DNA from: Brachionus plicatilis | Lineage: Eukaryota; Rotifera; Eurotatoria; Ploima; Brachionidae | Direction of reading: 5' to 3' | DNA length: 19,751 bases | Assembly: GCA_010279815.1 (NCBI GenBank) | Contig: QEOQ01000206.1 | Span: 1,713,585-1,733,335, forward strand | In this document: positions 1-12,300 of the stretch, piece by piece | Layout of the letters: every line of letters starts with the position of its first letter | How positions within the stretch are numbered: position 1 is the first letter of the stretch | The notes under the pieces: generated by a model | The model's database searches: none | The model's input: only the letters and a program-made list of their open reading frames with translations | What the model was told of the DNA's origin: nothing | Made by a program: the position numbers and the translations under genes

Positions 1-63
1 TTTTTAATTTAAATTTTTTTATTTGAAACGAAATTTCCAATCAAGATTTAATCAAGTAACATA

Positions 64-3000
64 ATGGGTACACTTACCGAATTTAAAAACGAAGAAATTG
101 GTGATCTATTATTACGAGTAAAGCTAGATCAATCTTGAAGATTATTTTTTTATCAATTTTTTTTCCTAGGTTCAAGATGAGATTAAGCACTTGAAAAACA
201 TGGTATCCCAGGACGGATCAAAAATTGACATAAATACTCTTCAAACAAGTCTAGCGAAAGCCGAACATGAAATAAAAGTAATCAAATAAATAAAACTTGA
301 TAAATTTAATTTTTTTATTTAAAGCAAAAATCAGACTTTTACATAAATCAATTGAACAGCCAAGTTAAAATTATTCAAAACTCAAGAGATAAAGATGAAT
401 CTATGCCGACGGCTAATTTTGGAGCCACAATTGAAAACATATGGGATATTTCAAGAAAAAATAGGAAAACTGAAAGCGCCATTCGAAGACAGCTAGAGTC
501 ACGTTCACTGTCAAATATGAACTCTAAGTAAGATTTCTTCAATGTATTTTTTTTTAATTTTTAAATTTTATTGTAAAAGTAAGGAGCTTTCTGAGATGGC
601 AGTGGTTCCAAAAAAAAGTTATGAAGATGGACATGTAATCGAAGAAGTTCAAGAATTGAGAGGACCAAAATTTACTCCATTTAGTCTTTCTCCAGGACAA
701 CAAGTGAATTATTTTTAGTTTTTGTTTAATTTTCAACTTCTAATATTTTAATTAAAGGTTAAAGCTGCACGCGATACAAAATTTTTGTTTAATCCGGAAA
801 ATTCTAAAAATCGAGAAGCCTTAAATGAAAATTACAGTATTCAATTACCACTAATCGAGAGAAAAAAATCGATCAAAGTCATTATTTTTATTATATTAAT
901 ATAATTTGAATTTTACTTATTAATTTTAATTTTTAAAAATTAAAAGGTGCAAACTCACGTAATTACCGGGAGTACAGTTGAGCATTTGGCAACTCTACCA
1001 CTCAATTATAGAAGAAATCCTACTGTAAAATACAAAAAGATTACATTTTTTAATTTTTTAAATTCTACATTTTTAGCTAGTTCCGCCACCTGTCACTGAA
1101 ATAGAAGCCACTCGTGGTCTTTTAAGTCTTGTTCAAAGAGGTCTGATCCCTGAACATGCAACTATTTCATTCGAACAATTTCCAGTTGCCACCAGGTCAA
1201 TTCAGCCAAAGCCAAAACAAAGACAAAAAGTGCCAAACTATAAAGACAGGAGACCACCTACAGGTGAAAAAAAAAAATTTAATTTTCAAATTTAATATTC
1301 AAAATTTACAGAACACATTTACAAACTTGATCCCAGCTATACTTTAAACAGGACCAAGCTAAATTATTTGGGCTCACGAGAGAGTACCGAGTTCAATGAG
1401 TTAAAGCAACTTAAATCAGCCAAGTCAAAGTCAAGCTCAGCTTCAAATCGAAATTCTACAGCCAATAAATCTCATAAGGAAATTGACCATCGAATTCTAG
1501 TAATTTTTAAATAAGTTATTAATTAATGAAAAAGGAAAATTTATTTCAAAAGCGTCCACCAACGACCCCAATGAACAATCTTCAAATACAGGCTTTTGAT
1601 TCAGTTAAATACGCTCATAAATTTCTTATTCAGAATGGTCGAGTTCGGATGGACATGCCCGAATATTCTCAATTTAAATCTAGTTTTATATTAAGATGGG
1701 GAAGTATTGTCACAATTATTAAACATTTAGAAGAGCTCTGCCAAACTTACACAATTCCAGTAGGATATTTAGATGGCCAAAAGTAATTATTATTAGTGTT
1801 GCTTCCATGAGAAAATTCTTAATCTTAATAAAAATATTAATATTCCTTATTTCTGATAAAAGGTTTTTATGGAATCTTGTATCAAGAATCTTAAAATTTT
1901 CCCTTGGGATCTTATACATTATCATAGAAATTCTTATACTGCTAAGATTTTTAGGAAAATTATTTAGCAATCTTAAATAAAAATTTCATTGAATTTGATT
2001 TTAAGATTATTTAAAAAAATTATCAGATCTTTGAAAACATAAGCATAAAAAGGAAATCTAAGAAATTAAAAAATTAAGTCAAATTTCAAGGAAAAGATTT
2101 TTTTTCAAGTTTATTGAAAATTCTAAGTTTAAAAATATCTAGCTGGCCATGCTCATTTTCAATTAATGAAGAATCAATGAATTTATTCGTTTGTGTTTTG
2201 TTATATTGTTCAATCATGCTTTATTTTCAACAATTAAGAATGTTTTAAAAAAGCTTTTGACATGTTTTTTCACAGGAAAAAAGGAATTTTGTAAAAGCTT
2301 CGTCATTAAAGGTTAATTTAATTTTATTTAGATATTACACAAGAAAATCTAAAAAAATTAAAAAATAAAAGAACCTTTCTATTTTAGTAAACATCTAATT
2401 TTTCAAAAAATTTTTTAACTCAATACTATATTTCATTATTTAGCTTCTTTATTAATTTTTTTTTTTATTTTATTATTAAATAAAAAACATCAACTTTGCT
2501 TTTCAATGCGGTCTTACTACTACTACTACAATATTTGTCCAATATAAATTTTTTTGTTAAGGATTAAACGTCATTTTTGAATATAGTTATCTAACGAGTA
2601 AATGTTTTTTATTGATTGAAAAAACTATTTTTTGTAACTAAAAAATTTAACAAAAAGTACAACAATTTCTTAAATAACTGAAAATTCCTATTTTTCATAA
2701 ATTTTTATTCAAAATTTCTTGGCCAATTTTTAAACATTATTTGTAGATTTTGTTTTTTTTAAATATCAGAATTGAATATAAAATATAATCAATAATGATT
2801 TAAATAAAAATGTTTACTAAATGAATATTATTCAATCCTAAAGTTAAATCGACATTTCTATTTTAACAACCTTTTAATACTGTTTTAAATTTGTTCATAT
2901 TGTCCTTCTAAAAAAAATATTTTAGCAAAGATCTTTTGACAATTCCATAATCTTTTTTAAACCATTTTATATTTATCATTATTTTTTTAAAGAACATAAA

Positions 3001-6000
3001 GGATCATTTAAGAAACTTATTAGAAATCTTAACCTTTTTAGAAAATCCTACTTTTCCTGTTTAGGACTTGCAGGATTCGATACTGGCCAATAATTTGTGC
3101 TGAACTTATTAGGATTTTAGTTTAGATTTGTATAAGATTCTTTATGCGCATCCTGAAAAGATATTGTTAAGGATTCTATCAAGAAATTTAATTTGGATTT
3201 CATAAGCTATTTTTTCCAAAAAGGGTATCTGAATTGTCCAAATGTGTTGAAATGGATTTGAAACCAAGTTTGGATGAACTTTTGGAAACGTTTATAAATA
3301 AAGAAGAAGTAGAGAGTTTAGTGCGATCTCCAGGTCAAATTTTTAAGCGAAAAGGTGGAAACAATTTGGCAGCTATACGAATCCAGTGTGCATGGAGACG
3401 GTTCCGGGACAGGAGAGCTTACCTAGCATACCGTAAAAGAAAATGGGCAGCTGGTGTGATTGCATTAACTTGGTTAACTTATGTAAAAATGAGTAAAGCT
3501 AGAGAAAAACTAAGAACAACACGGCAAAATCACTTGGAAAATTTTAAAAAGCGTCAACAAGATTTTACCCGAAATTGGCCGAGAATTAAAAATTCGAAGC
3601 GAATTATCGTACACATTCCCTCGCTTGGATTTCCTGAAGCCATACGGGCTAAAATGCGCGATTTGCAGGTCAGGGAAAATTTCCAAATGCCTCGAATATG
3701 TGACATATCTGGTATTTTTATTAAAGATTAAATTTATTTTTAGCTTATTTGAATTTCTAAAGATGAAAATGTTGATGTAATTTACGTTTCTCCAATTGCT
3801 ATAACTGAAGAAACTCTTCAATATTATTTGAAGTTGTTCGGACTTAAAAAAGCTATTCAAACTGGTGATTCAAAAGATGTTGTTGATTTGACTTCAAGAT
3901 ATAAAATTGTTATACCCGAAGCTCTCAATAGTTTTCCGGTAAATGCCTGAAACATTTTTTAAAGATTATATTCTTTGAATTTTTTGGTATCCAGATGAGT
4001 CTAAATAATTTGGATAATTTTATCTTTTATTTTTGAATTTATTAATATTATAATTTTTTGAATTTTCTTTTTTTTTGGAGAAGTAATGTTAGAAATTACA
4101 GGAGTGACAAAAAAAATTAAATAAAAAATTATAAAATATAAAAAAATAGGAAAAAATAGGAAAATTTTGTAGGTTAAGTGACTATTTCTTCTTTTTAAAA
4201 AAGAGTAAGCAAATTTTTTTAAAAATTTTTAGTTAAAACAAATCTTTTTGTCAATTTAAGAAAAATTATTGATAAATTTTAAATTAAAAAATAATTGAGA
4301 TAAATTAAGATAGTAAGTAAATCATAAATATCAAAATAAAGGAATATCAAATTGGGAAGAAAGTGTTATTTTTATTAAGTTCAATTATAAAATTTGTAAA
4401 TATTGTTGAATCTTCAATAAATCAAAATTTGGGTTTTTTTTTAATATACCGTATTTAAATTTTACTCTTTTTAGATGTCTGTTCAGCATTATGGCTAAAT
4501 AAGAAAATTAAGAAAATAAATTTAAAATCAGTTGGACTCTGATTTAAAGTTATTTAAAATAAAAATTAATTTTTGTCTATCTATTTAACTCTTCAAACAT
4601 TTTTTAATATTATTTTTTCCAAGACCCACAATATGGCACTGTCCACAATTTTAAAATACAGTCCCAAAGCCTTAGAGAGGTGAGTTGCAGTAAAATTTAA
4701 GACTTTATTATCTAATTAGTTTTTTTCAAGAATAAAAAATCTAATAGCTGGCAGAGATGCATACATTGTACCCGGTATAATGAATCATGACGATCTTCAC
4801 GTAGCAGATGTTCTTAATATCCCAATATTAGGTATTTTGAAACAAAATATTATTTACTTTTTTTTAATTATTCAAAAAAGGGTCTGAGCCTCAAATATCT
4901 AATTTATATTCGACTAAATCAGGTTCAAAAAGAATATTTCAAAGTGCTGAAATTTCGATTCCATTCGGAGAATACGATATTTATAACAAAGAGCAATTAT
5001 ATGAAACCCTGGCCCAAGCCATTACCAATAATTTGACAGTTCAAAGGTGGCTTTTTAAACTAGATGACGAAGTAGATGGACGAGGATCAGCATATTGTGA
5101 TATTACTCACCTATCCTGCTATCAATCAGCTTTGAAAGAAATGGTAAAATTTGGTGACAAATGGAGCAAGAGATGGGCTCAAGTAAAATTAAAAATTTTA
5201 TTTATTTTTAATTTTTTTTTCAATTTAATCAAAAGGAATCAACTTATGTAAAGATATTAGAGGAAATTCCTGAATTATTAGAAAAATTTGCCCGTCCGGT
5301 CAACCCTCAAGCCTATGCCAATTGGGATGATTTTCTAAAAAGCTTCTTGGCTCAGGGTGGTGTCTTGGAAGCTCATCCGCCTAGTGATAGTATAACTTCG
5401 TTGACAGTAAGCATGTTAATTGAGCCTGACTCGACAGTCAAAATAATTGCCAGTGGTGACCATTTGCATGCCGAGTCCCAGTATTCTTGCTGGGGCTATA
5501 CTTTTCCACAAACGTCTGCTGAGCCTAGCTTGATAAACGATGCTTGCCTTAAAATAGCCAAAGCATGCAGACAACGAAATATAATGGGCTTTATAAATGT
5601 GGACTTTTTAACTTATATTAATGTTGAAAATGATGAACAAGTTCTCTGGGCTGTCGATCTTAATTTGTACTATTCAAATATTATTTCACTAAGTTCATTG
5701 ATTGTTTATTTGACAAATGGAAAGTTCAATCCTGAACATCATACTTTTGAGGTTTTACCCAGTATTGACCCTAACCAAAAACGAAATCGTAAAAGAGAGG
5801 TAATTTTTTAGAAAAAAAAATTAACATTCAAAATTTTGTAATAAAATAAGAAAAATTTTTCCTAAAAAAGTCCAAAATTTTTGACAAGTTTTTATTAAAA
5901 ATAATTTTTCGATTATTGCTTTTAATTTATTGAAATTTTTCAAAATTCAGAAATTATTAGATGTGTTTTATTTTTAATTATGGAAAAATATCTACTAAAC

Positions 6001-6462
6001 AAAATCTTTAAAATTTTTACTATTTTTTACTTTTTTTAAGGATAATAACTTAAGATATGCTTGCATGAGCAATAAACTTCATCATTCAAACTTGTCGGTA
6101 ATTCATTACAGTGTTTTTTTTCAAACTTGCCGAGCGCTTGGAATCGGGTATGACATAAAAGTAAGAAATAATTCGATTTTAAATTAACCTAATTATTTTT
6201 TACTATATTATCTTTTTTTTCATAGGAGAAACAAGGCACTATATTTACACTAATAGATAGTTTAAATCATGAAAATATGGGCATGATTTCAATAACTGAT
6301 GATTTACAAGTATCAATGCAACATTTCAGTCAAAATCTAGAATCGTTACATCAAGAGATATCATCTGAAAGTATGCAGGGAAGAACAAATTTTCTAAAAG
6401 CTTCAGAAGAAATAAAAAAATTAATTGAATTGGCTGCAGAAGAAGATGAAGAATATGAATGA
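64..6462 (+). CDS. IQCH: IQ domain-containing protein H (IQCH), complete, 17 exons
   Basis: Seen: exons 64-117, 170-277, 325-527, 580-703, 758-877, 947-1024, 1077-1263, 1312-1499, 1553-1782, 3224-3711, 3763-3938, 4624-4679, 4731-4831, 4881-5182, 5236-5799, 6041-6160 and 6226-6462 join in phase into 1111 aa. All introns are GT-AG; one donor (878, GTCATT) is weak. An IQ motif ([11 protein letters not shown], residues 484-494) predicts calmodulin binding. The C-terminal half has an ATP-grasp look: basic strand plus G-R-G-S-A loop (about 760-775), then VDF (927-929) and AVDLN (944-948). The tail after 1085 is acidic. Known: IQCH is testis-enriched in mammals, binds calmodulin and is needed for spermatogenesis; the human protein is close to 1030 aa. 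The ATG at 64 is the first in frame and leads straight into a family-like N-terminus, but an upstream exon outside the window is possible. Acceptor 1552 was preferred to 1534 because it gives a 53-nt rather than a 35-nt intron; both keep frame. Confidence 0.93.
1783..3223 (+). other. Long intron 9 of IQCH (1441 nt)
   Basis: The donor GTAATT and the acceptor after CCAAAAAG split one lysine codon (phase 2), and protein similarity runs straight across the gap. The intron is about 28 times the size of most of its neighbours. It holds AT-rich sequence, a (TAC)5 run at 2515-2529, and loose clusters of AATCTTA/TAAGATT-like words near both ends (about 1810-1980 and 3000-3190). These could be worn copies of one element, but I could not align them as a clean repeat. 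I see no convincing exon or RNA gene in it. Confidence 0.8.
3939..4623 (+). other. Long intron 11 of IQCH (685 nt)
   Basis: The donor GTAAAT follows the proline codon at 3936-3938. The acceptor lies after TTTTTTCCAAG, and the frame resumes with a family-typical THNMALS stretch. The content is AT-rich and low in complexity, with a 10-bp unit AAAAAATAGG present twice in tandem (4141-4160). A slightly less AT-rich scrap lies at about 4474-4500. No gene seen. Confidence 0.8.
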
Positions 6463-6484
6463 AATATCTTATTTAAAAAATTCA

Positions 6485-6490
6485 AATAAA
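6485..6490 (+). terminator. IQCH: Poly(A) signal for IQCH
   Basis: An exact AATAAA lies 23 nt after the IQCH stop codon, at the usual place for a very short 3' UTR. It is the first such hexamer downstream of the stop. AATAAA is common by chance in DNA this AT-rich. Confidence 0.6.
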
Positions 6491-6887
6491 AAATATTCAT
6501 TTACTTTATTTATTATCAAAAATTTTTAGTACACTTTTAATTTCTTTAATTGCATCAAATAATTTGACCGAATTTTGTTTTCAAATAAATAATAAAATAA
6601 TTACTATCCTTGATGGTTAATTTTAAGTTAACAGAGATTCAAAAAAACAAATTTGAGAGATTTGTTAAAAAATAGTATGATCAAATCTTGTTTAAATTTT
6701 AATAAAATCCATTCATTTTTGTAAGTTGCATATAATTGCAATTAAATTATCTAAAAAAGTGTTTGCTGTTCTGGACAGTTCTGGCTATTCATGTTCTTTT
6801 TAATATTAAAATTTATACAATTTACAGAAACGATTGTGAAGAGCATCTTAAACCTTTCTCATGATGGAAGATTTTTAATTTAATTAA

Positions 6888-6944
6888 ATAGTTTGAGGGT
6901 AGCCCTCAGGCTGTGGAGAATGGGCACTACCCTTCTTTTCAGCC
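6888..6944 (+). repeat. Dispersed GC-richer repeat, copy A
   Basis: This 57-bp island is clearly richer in G+C than its surroundings. It runs from ATAGTTTGAGGG to CCTTCTTTTCAGCC and shares about two thirds of its bases, in the same order and orientation, with 9822-9877. Both start ATAGTT, share GAATGG in the middle and end CCTTC-TTTCAGCC. Within the copy, GGGTAG and CTACCC can pair as a hairpin. It may be a piece of a SINE or another mobile repeat; the family is unknown. Confidence 0.45.
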
Positions 6945-7115
6945 TAACGATTTTATAAAAAAATTAATTAAATAGAATTAAATTGCGAGTAAATTAGACA
7001 AAAAGAAAAATTAAAAAAAAAAAAAATTTCATGCTGGAAAACTTATTTATATATTCCAAATTTCCTCATAAAGAATTTTTTTGAAAAATAAAAAATTAAA
7101 TAATTAAGAGCAGAA

Positions 7116-7133
7116 TTTACAGAATTCTGTAAA
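7116..7133. repeat. Perfect 18-bp palindrome
   Basis: TTTACAGAATTCTGTAAA reads the same on both strands. It stands alone in the spacer with no longer inverted repeat around it. It could be the centre of an eroded foldback repeat or simply chance in AT-rich DNA. Confidence 0.5.
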
Positions 7134-7762
7134 ATCATTAAATGATCTCATTGAACCTAAATTAGACTAATCTTTCATGCTCAATCTTTCTTCGTAAACC
7201 CTTGCGAAGAGTTGGGTTCACTAAAAGTTTATACAAAATTTTAGTCCATGCATAAGTGACCATTGATTCTATGTTAAAATTGACAAATTTTGTACTTATC
7301 TTTATCTGAATTTTTAATATTTAAAGGAGCATCGAATTCAGAAAAAATCAAAGTTATCATCGTATTAAAAACCAAAAAGTCTACTCTATTAAAAATTAAA
7401 ATTTGAATTTAAAAATTAAATTTTCAAAAACTTTTCTTTCAGTTCTAAGGATTAAAAATCGAAAATTAAATTAAAATTAAAAATTGTTTTTATTTAAACA
7501 ATTAAAAATCTTAATTTTTGACAGGTTTTAACATTTAATTTTTCAGAAATTAAATTGAATTTTAAGAAAGCTAAATTAAATTTTTTTCAACTATACTATA
7601 CATGTATGTGCAGTTTTTTTTTATTAAACTTTTTGAAAAATAATTTGAATTTAAGAAAGATGTTTGAATGAAGGTCGTTCAAAAATCTAAGGAATGTAAA
7701 AATGAAAATAATGAACGGTAATGTTACACTAATTATAAATCATTACTTAATGTTTGTATCGG

Positions 7763-8040
7763 TTACAATAAACAATTTTTCATAGGAGAAATATCAAAAA
7801 ATCCTGAATGCTTTTGGATAATATCGTGAAGAGTTCCTTTTGAAAGATCTCCGAATACTTTGATAAGATAGCTCAATTTTTCATTAAAAAAATGAACTTC
7901 GTCAATTGAAATAGTTTAAAAAAATTTCCTTGGTTTTTATTCCAAATTTGTTTAATTCCAATTTCCTTTAAGTCTGTGAACGATTATTTCCTAAGTCTAC
8001 TACTTCAGTCCTTACTGGTCTTTGATTTGCATTTCTGAGT
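7763..8040 (-). pseudogene. Possible decayed coding relic, family unknown
   Basis: On the minus strand, three protein-like stretches follow each other in different frames, in DNA noticeably less AT-rich than the flanks. The first starts after an acceptor-like TTGATTATTATAG (8041) and reads RNANQRPVRTEVVDLGNN before a stop. The second (about 7990-7920) contains LKEIGIKQIWNKNQGNFF. The third begins IDEVHFFNEKLSYLIKVFGD and runs to a stop at 7763-7765. No splice pair I could find joins them, so frameshifted remains of one gene or transposon ORF is the simplest reading. I do not recognise the family. A short similar-looking fragment (RANNRPINIQG) lies on the same strand near 8680-8715. Chance open frames remain possible. 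Confidence 0.3.
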
Positions 8041-9376
8041 CTATAATAATCAAAATTGGAGAGTCTAAAGCAATTAAATTTAAAAAAATACAACAGCCCT
8101 ATTAACAAATATTTTTTTTTCAAAATTTAAGACTTTTTTAAATTATCTAATTTTCTTTTCTTAATATTCATCTACCAAATATTGTTCTTTTAAAATCCCT
8201 TTAAAAGAAATTCAGAGTTTTGAAGCAAATTTTAAAAAGTTCTTTCAAATTTTTTTATTTGAAATTTTCTTCTGAATATTTAGTTTAATAACAAAAAGAA
8301 AAATTTCAAAACAAGTTTATTTTGAATTTTTAAAACCTTTAAAGTTTAATCAAGTATTTTTGAATATTTAGGTATTTTGAAAAAAATTGTGTGAAAGCTG
8401 ACTAAATGAAAAAAAAGCATAGATATTTTTTCAAGATGTATTTTATTCAAGTATTTTTGAAATAATCTAATGAATATTTTGGCTAAAAATTTTCTACTAT
8501 TAGAAATTAATTTAACAAGTTGAAAATTTTTTTGTTAAAGTTTACAAATCTGATAACTTCTTTTTTCGAAAGCTTAATCAAAGCCAAATGAAACCGGATC
8601 TTTATTCTTTTATGATGGTTCAAATCATGAAACAATAAAAAAAAACATGAGAACAAAAGTCGATATATTTCAACTGACCTTGAATATTAATAGGCCGGTT
8701 ATTTGCCCTAGCTTTAAAAAAAATATTCTAATTTTATTTTTCCACAAATAATTTAATTTAAGAAAAACACTAAAAACTTAAATCAACTCTTCAAGACTCA
8801 ATTGTAAGACCAAATTCAAAATCTGGGCTATTTGGCCGCACGTGAAACACAAGCGTCCACTGTTTACAAAACTTATTAACCAATAACCCAAAAAAAACGC
8901 TCTCTAGAATAAATATTGTCAATATTTTGTTATTTATTGTTTTGGCTATCTAACCCAAGTATTGGATGCGATTATTTAATTGTCCCGGATTAAGAAAACA
9001 TTAATGTAAATAATCTAAGGCCCGAATGAACAAATAGCAACTCAAGTCTAAGCTAAAAATATCCTAAACTAAACAAAAATTTAATTTGAATTATGTTTTT
9101 TCTACCAAGATTTTAACTCTATCGAATAATTATAACAAATTTAGCAAAAATTAATGTAAATATTGAAGTGAGGCGAGGCATTTTGTATTCAACCATTTGA
9201 TATTTTATTTTTGAACTAATCAAATAAATATTTTCCGGCCGTAAAAAATTGTTTTTTTTCTAGGCTTTGGTTGTATACCATTTTCTGATAAGTTTTTCTA
9301 TATCTTAATTAGAATTTTTTTGTCCCCAATTGATAATTAATCGATCTATATTTTATCTATGATTGAATAGCAAAAA

Positions 9377-12300
9377 ATGAATGCCACCTTGGTAAATAGA
9401 ACAAATGAAAGCATTGCTGATGCAAACAATGTTACTTGGGCCACAATTGTAGCCAATTCGACCGCTCAATTTGGAAGCAAGATCAGTTCCAAGCCAGTGG
9501 TTTTATTACCAAACAATGCTCGTACAACTAGTTTAAATTTGTTGACACGGCTTAGACTGACCAATTCTTCAGAATCATTTAATCAGTCAACATCAAACGC
9601 TTCTGGTTTTAGACACAATTTGAAGCAGTTGTGCAATTGTGAACGTTCGCTGCCATTTTCAAACAAAATATACGCTCAAAATGAGAACATTTGGAAATTG
9701 GCATTTTTTGCTCTAGCTTTCATTGTTGGACTTGTTTCCATGATGCTTATTCTCACATTTTCTACCAAGATTCTTTTGTAAGTACATTTAATCATTTTTA
9801 TTTTATTTATTTATTTAAAATATAGTTCGGCAAAGCCTTGGCCGGTTGGAATGGAAACTTAGTCCTTCCTTTCAGCCACATGAAAGATATTCTTGAAAAA
9901 AAACTTCATTTTAACCAAAATTTTAAATTAGATTAAAGTTAAATTTTAAATTTCACAGTGAATTTGTTAAAAAAAGAAAAATTTTTATTCTATAATTTAG
10001 CTTAAAAATACAAAGGTTTTTTAAAAAAATTTAATTTATTTTGATTTATTTTATTAGAGAGTAGAGAAAATTATTTAGTTTATTTATGAGAATGACGATA
10101 AATTAACAATAGCGTATCCTTGATTTATACTATCTAATTAGTGATTAAAATAATTAGTTAAAGAAAAAAATCAAAAACATTTAACGATTAATTTTAAAAA
10201 AAGTCTAAATAAAAATTAAAAAAATAAATGAAAATAAAATGTAAAGGAACTTAAATTCCTAATTTATTATACATTGTTTGCATTAGTTAGTGATTAAAAT
10301 AATTCTAATTTCCAATGAATAAAAATAATTCCATTTAAAAAATTAGAGATTTAAATTTTTAATATTTGAATTGTGCATGGTGATTTTTAACAAAAGAATC
10401 AAAGAACTAAAACAAAAATTTAAAATTGAAATATTTTTTTCACGGTTTAAAACTCGTTTTGCAAAGGGATGCACATCTTTTCAAATAAGCAGATTTTTTT
10501 TATGAAACTAAATAATTTATCAAAAGAGTAATTGATGAGAAAAGAGTATTTTATTTATAAATTAATTGATTGATTTTATTGATCGATTATAATGTTGTAT
10601 ATAGTAGCTAGGAGATGTCAAAACTTGAGTCTTAGCATACTTCCCTCTTAATAAGGAAGAGGAAATTAGCTTAAGAAGCAAAGATTGAAATACTAATTAG
10701 CCATGGAACTAAAAAAAAAATTAGCCAATATTTAAGCATTATAAAGGTTCTTCTGGATATTATGTCACTGTCAATTTGTATAATATGTCATTTTGTAAAA
10801 TGACTTGGCAAATAATAAAATTCCAGAAAAAATAAAGTATATATTCACATAAGGCTATTCGAGTGCTCTCTTTTGGACATAGTTAGGGATTTCCTAAGTG
10901 CTTATTTACTCTCGAGTGTGCAGCTATAAGATGCTCTCTTCAGAACGCTGAGTTCAAATTTGGCTTTAAATCCCATGGAAAAATTTTCAAATAAAAATTA
11001 TTAATTAATTATTTTTTTTTAATTTTTGAAAAATTTTAATTTTCAAAAATTTTTATATAAATTGCAAATTAACTTTTGGCAAACCATTAAATTTAACTAT
11101 TTAGTTAATTTAGTTATTTTGACATTTTTAAACAATTTTTTAAATGCTTTTTTAAGTAAAAATAAAAATTTTATTATTTGCCTAATTATTTTACAAATTT
11201 ACAGGCATATATATCATCCTCTACTATAAATTAATTGCCTTATATTTGTTATGAAAAAATTGTTATGAAAATGTATGCTTTAAAATTTTCGACAAATGCG
11301 ATGAAAATTTATTTCTTTGCAATCAAGAATAATGCTATGAAGCATTACAAAAATTTCCGCAAACTATATCAGCTTATACAAACTTTAAATCAACTTTATT
11401 GAGTCTCTGCAACAACTTTGTGCATTAACTTTAATGATTTTCCAATAAATTTAATGATTTTCCAATAAATAAATTTATTGTTATCGATCTGAATTATTTT
11501 TTTTTCTGTAAAATCTGGTGCATAAAGAATTTTTGCCCATTTTCACAGACATCCTCTATTTGGCAAAGTAAAATTTTTGATCAAATTTCATTTTTCAAAT
11601 TTGATCAAAACATTTTTCAAGCACAATTAAATTTCAATGCATTTTTTACAAATCACAATCCTTTTCAAAAATTAAATAAAAAGCTTTGAAATGCTATAAA
11701 AATATAAAATCTGCGATGAAATTTAATTACGCATTTAAATTTAAATTTATGATCAAATTTGAAAAATGAAATTTGATCATAAATTTTGCTTTGCCCTCTT
11801 CTAAGACTGTAAAAAAGTTGCTCTGATGAGTATTTATCGAAAGAAAGTCTTGAACAAATTTGAGCCCTTCCTTTACTAAAAATTTGAAACTCGTTTATTT
11901 CTATCACTGTTTTCTTTCCTCGCTCAATATACTCAATTTCAAAAAACTTGATGACTGAAAATTAATCAGATTGGAATTTGAAAGTTTTTTTTTGATTTAT
12001 CTATTGAAAAAACTCTGTGAGAAAGTTTATAGATGATATGGTGATTTTCAATTCATAGATTTTCCAGTAAAAATGTATAATTAAATTCACATTAAAATGG
12101 TCTCATTTTTAAATTGATAATTATATATTTTATTTTAATTATTAATTTTTAGACTCAAAAATTTTGTTTTCTCATTTTGTAATCTCACATCAAAGACCAA
12201 AAAACAATTTTTCCTCTTTCTAAGGAAACTCAAGTTAATGTAATAAAATCAATAAATTGATTTATTTTAACTTTATTTTTTATAAAAAGTTTTGTATGTA

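Larger units (their letters stand above)
6463..9376. other. Intergenic spacer between IQCH and the membrane glycoprotein gene
   Basis: About 2.9 kb of AT-rich DNA without an intact gene. It holds the GC-richer repeat copy at 6888-6944, a small perfect palindrome at 7116-7133, and coding-like fragments on the minus strand at 7763-8040. The last 600 bases could contain the next gene's promoter: a CACGTG-type E-box sits near 8837 and a CCAAT word near 8880. A pyrimidine tract ending TTTTTTTTCTAG near 9263 could be an acceptor in the 5' UTR. These regulatory readings rest on short words only. Confidence 0.5.

Noticed and set aside
554..736. 60-codon open frame on the minus strand
   Set aside because: Lies antisense to IQCH exon 4 and its flanking introns, whose plus-strand frame fits the family.
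1526..1786. An 86-codon frame as a separate small gene
   Set aside because: It is IQCH exon 9; its sequence joins neighbouring exons in phase and its first codons fall in the intron.
1719..1970. 83-codon open frame on the minus strand
   Set aside because: Antisense to the end of IQCH exon 9 and the start of the long intron; lysine/isoleucine-rich AT composition and no motif.
2515..2529. (TAC)5 microsatellite
   Set aside because: Real but short and ordinary; no sign of function.
3510..3860. 116-codon open frame on the minus strand
   Set aside because: Shadow of IQCH exons 10 and 11, which carry the recognised protein.
10858..10975. tRNA or tRNA-SINE, from GAGTTCAAATTTGG near 10950
   Set aside because: The B-box resemblance is partial, no A box fits, and no cloverleaf can be drawn.
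11026..11229. 67-codon open frame (+) inside the 3.1-kb intron
   Set aside because: Made almost wholly of Asn, Lys, Phe, Ile and Leu, as expected from random AT-rich DNA; no splice sites in phase.
11665..11907. 80-codon open frame on the minus strand
   Set aside because: Half of it runs through one arm of the foldback repeat; no recognisable motif.
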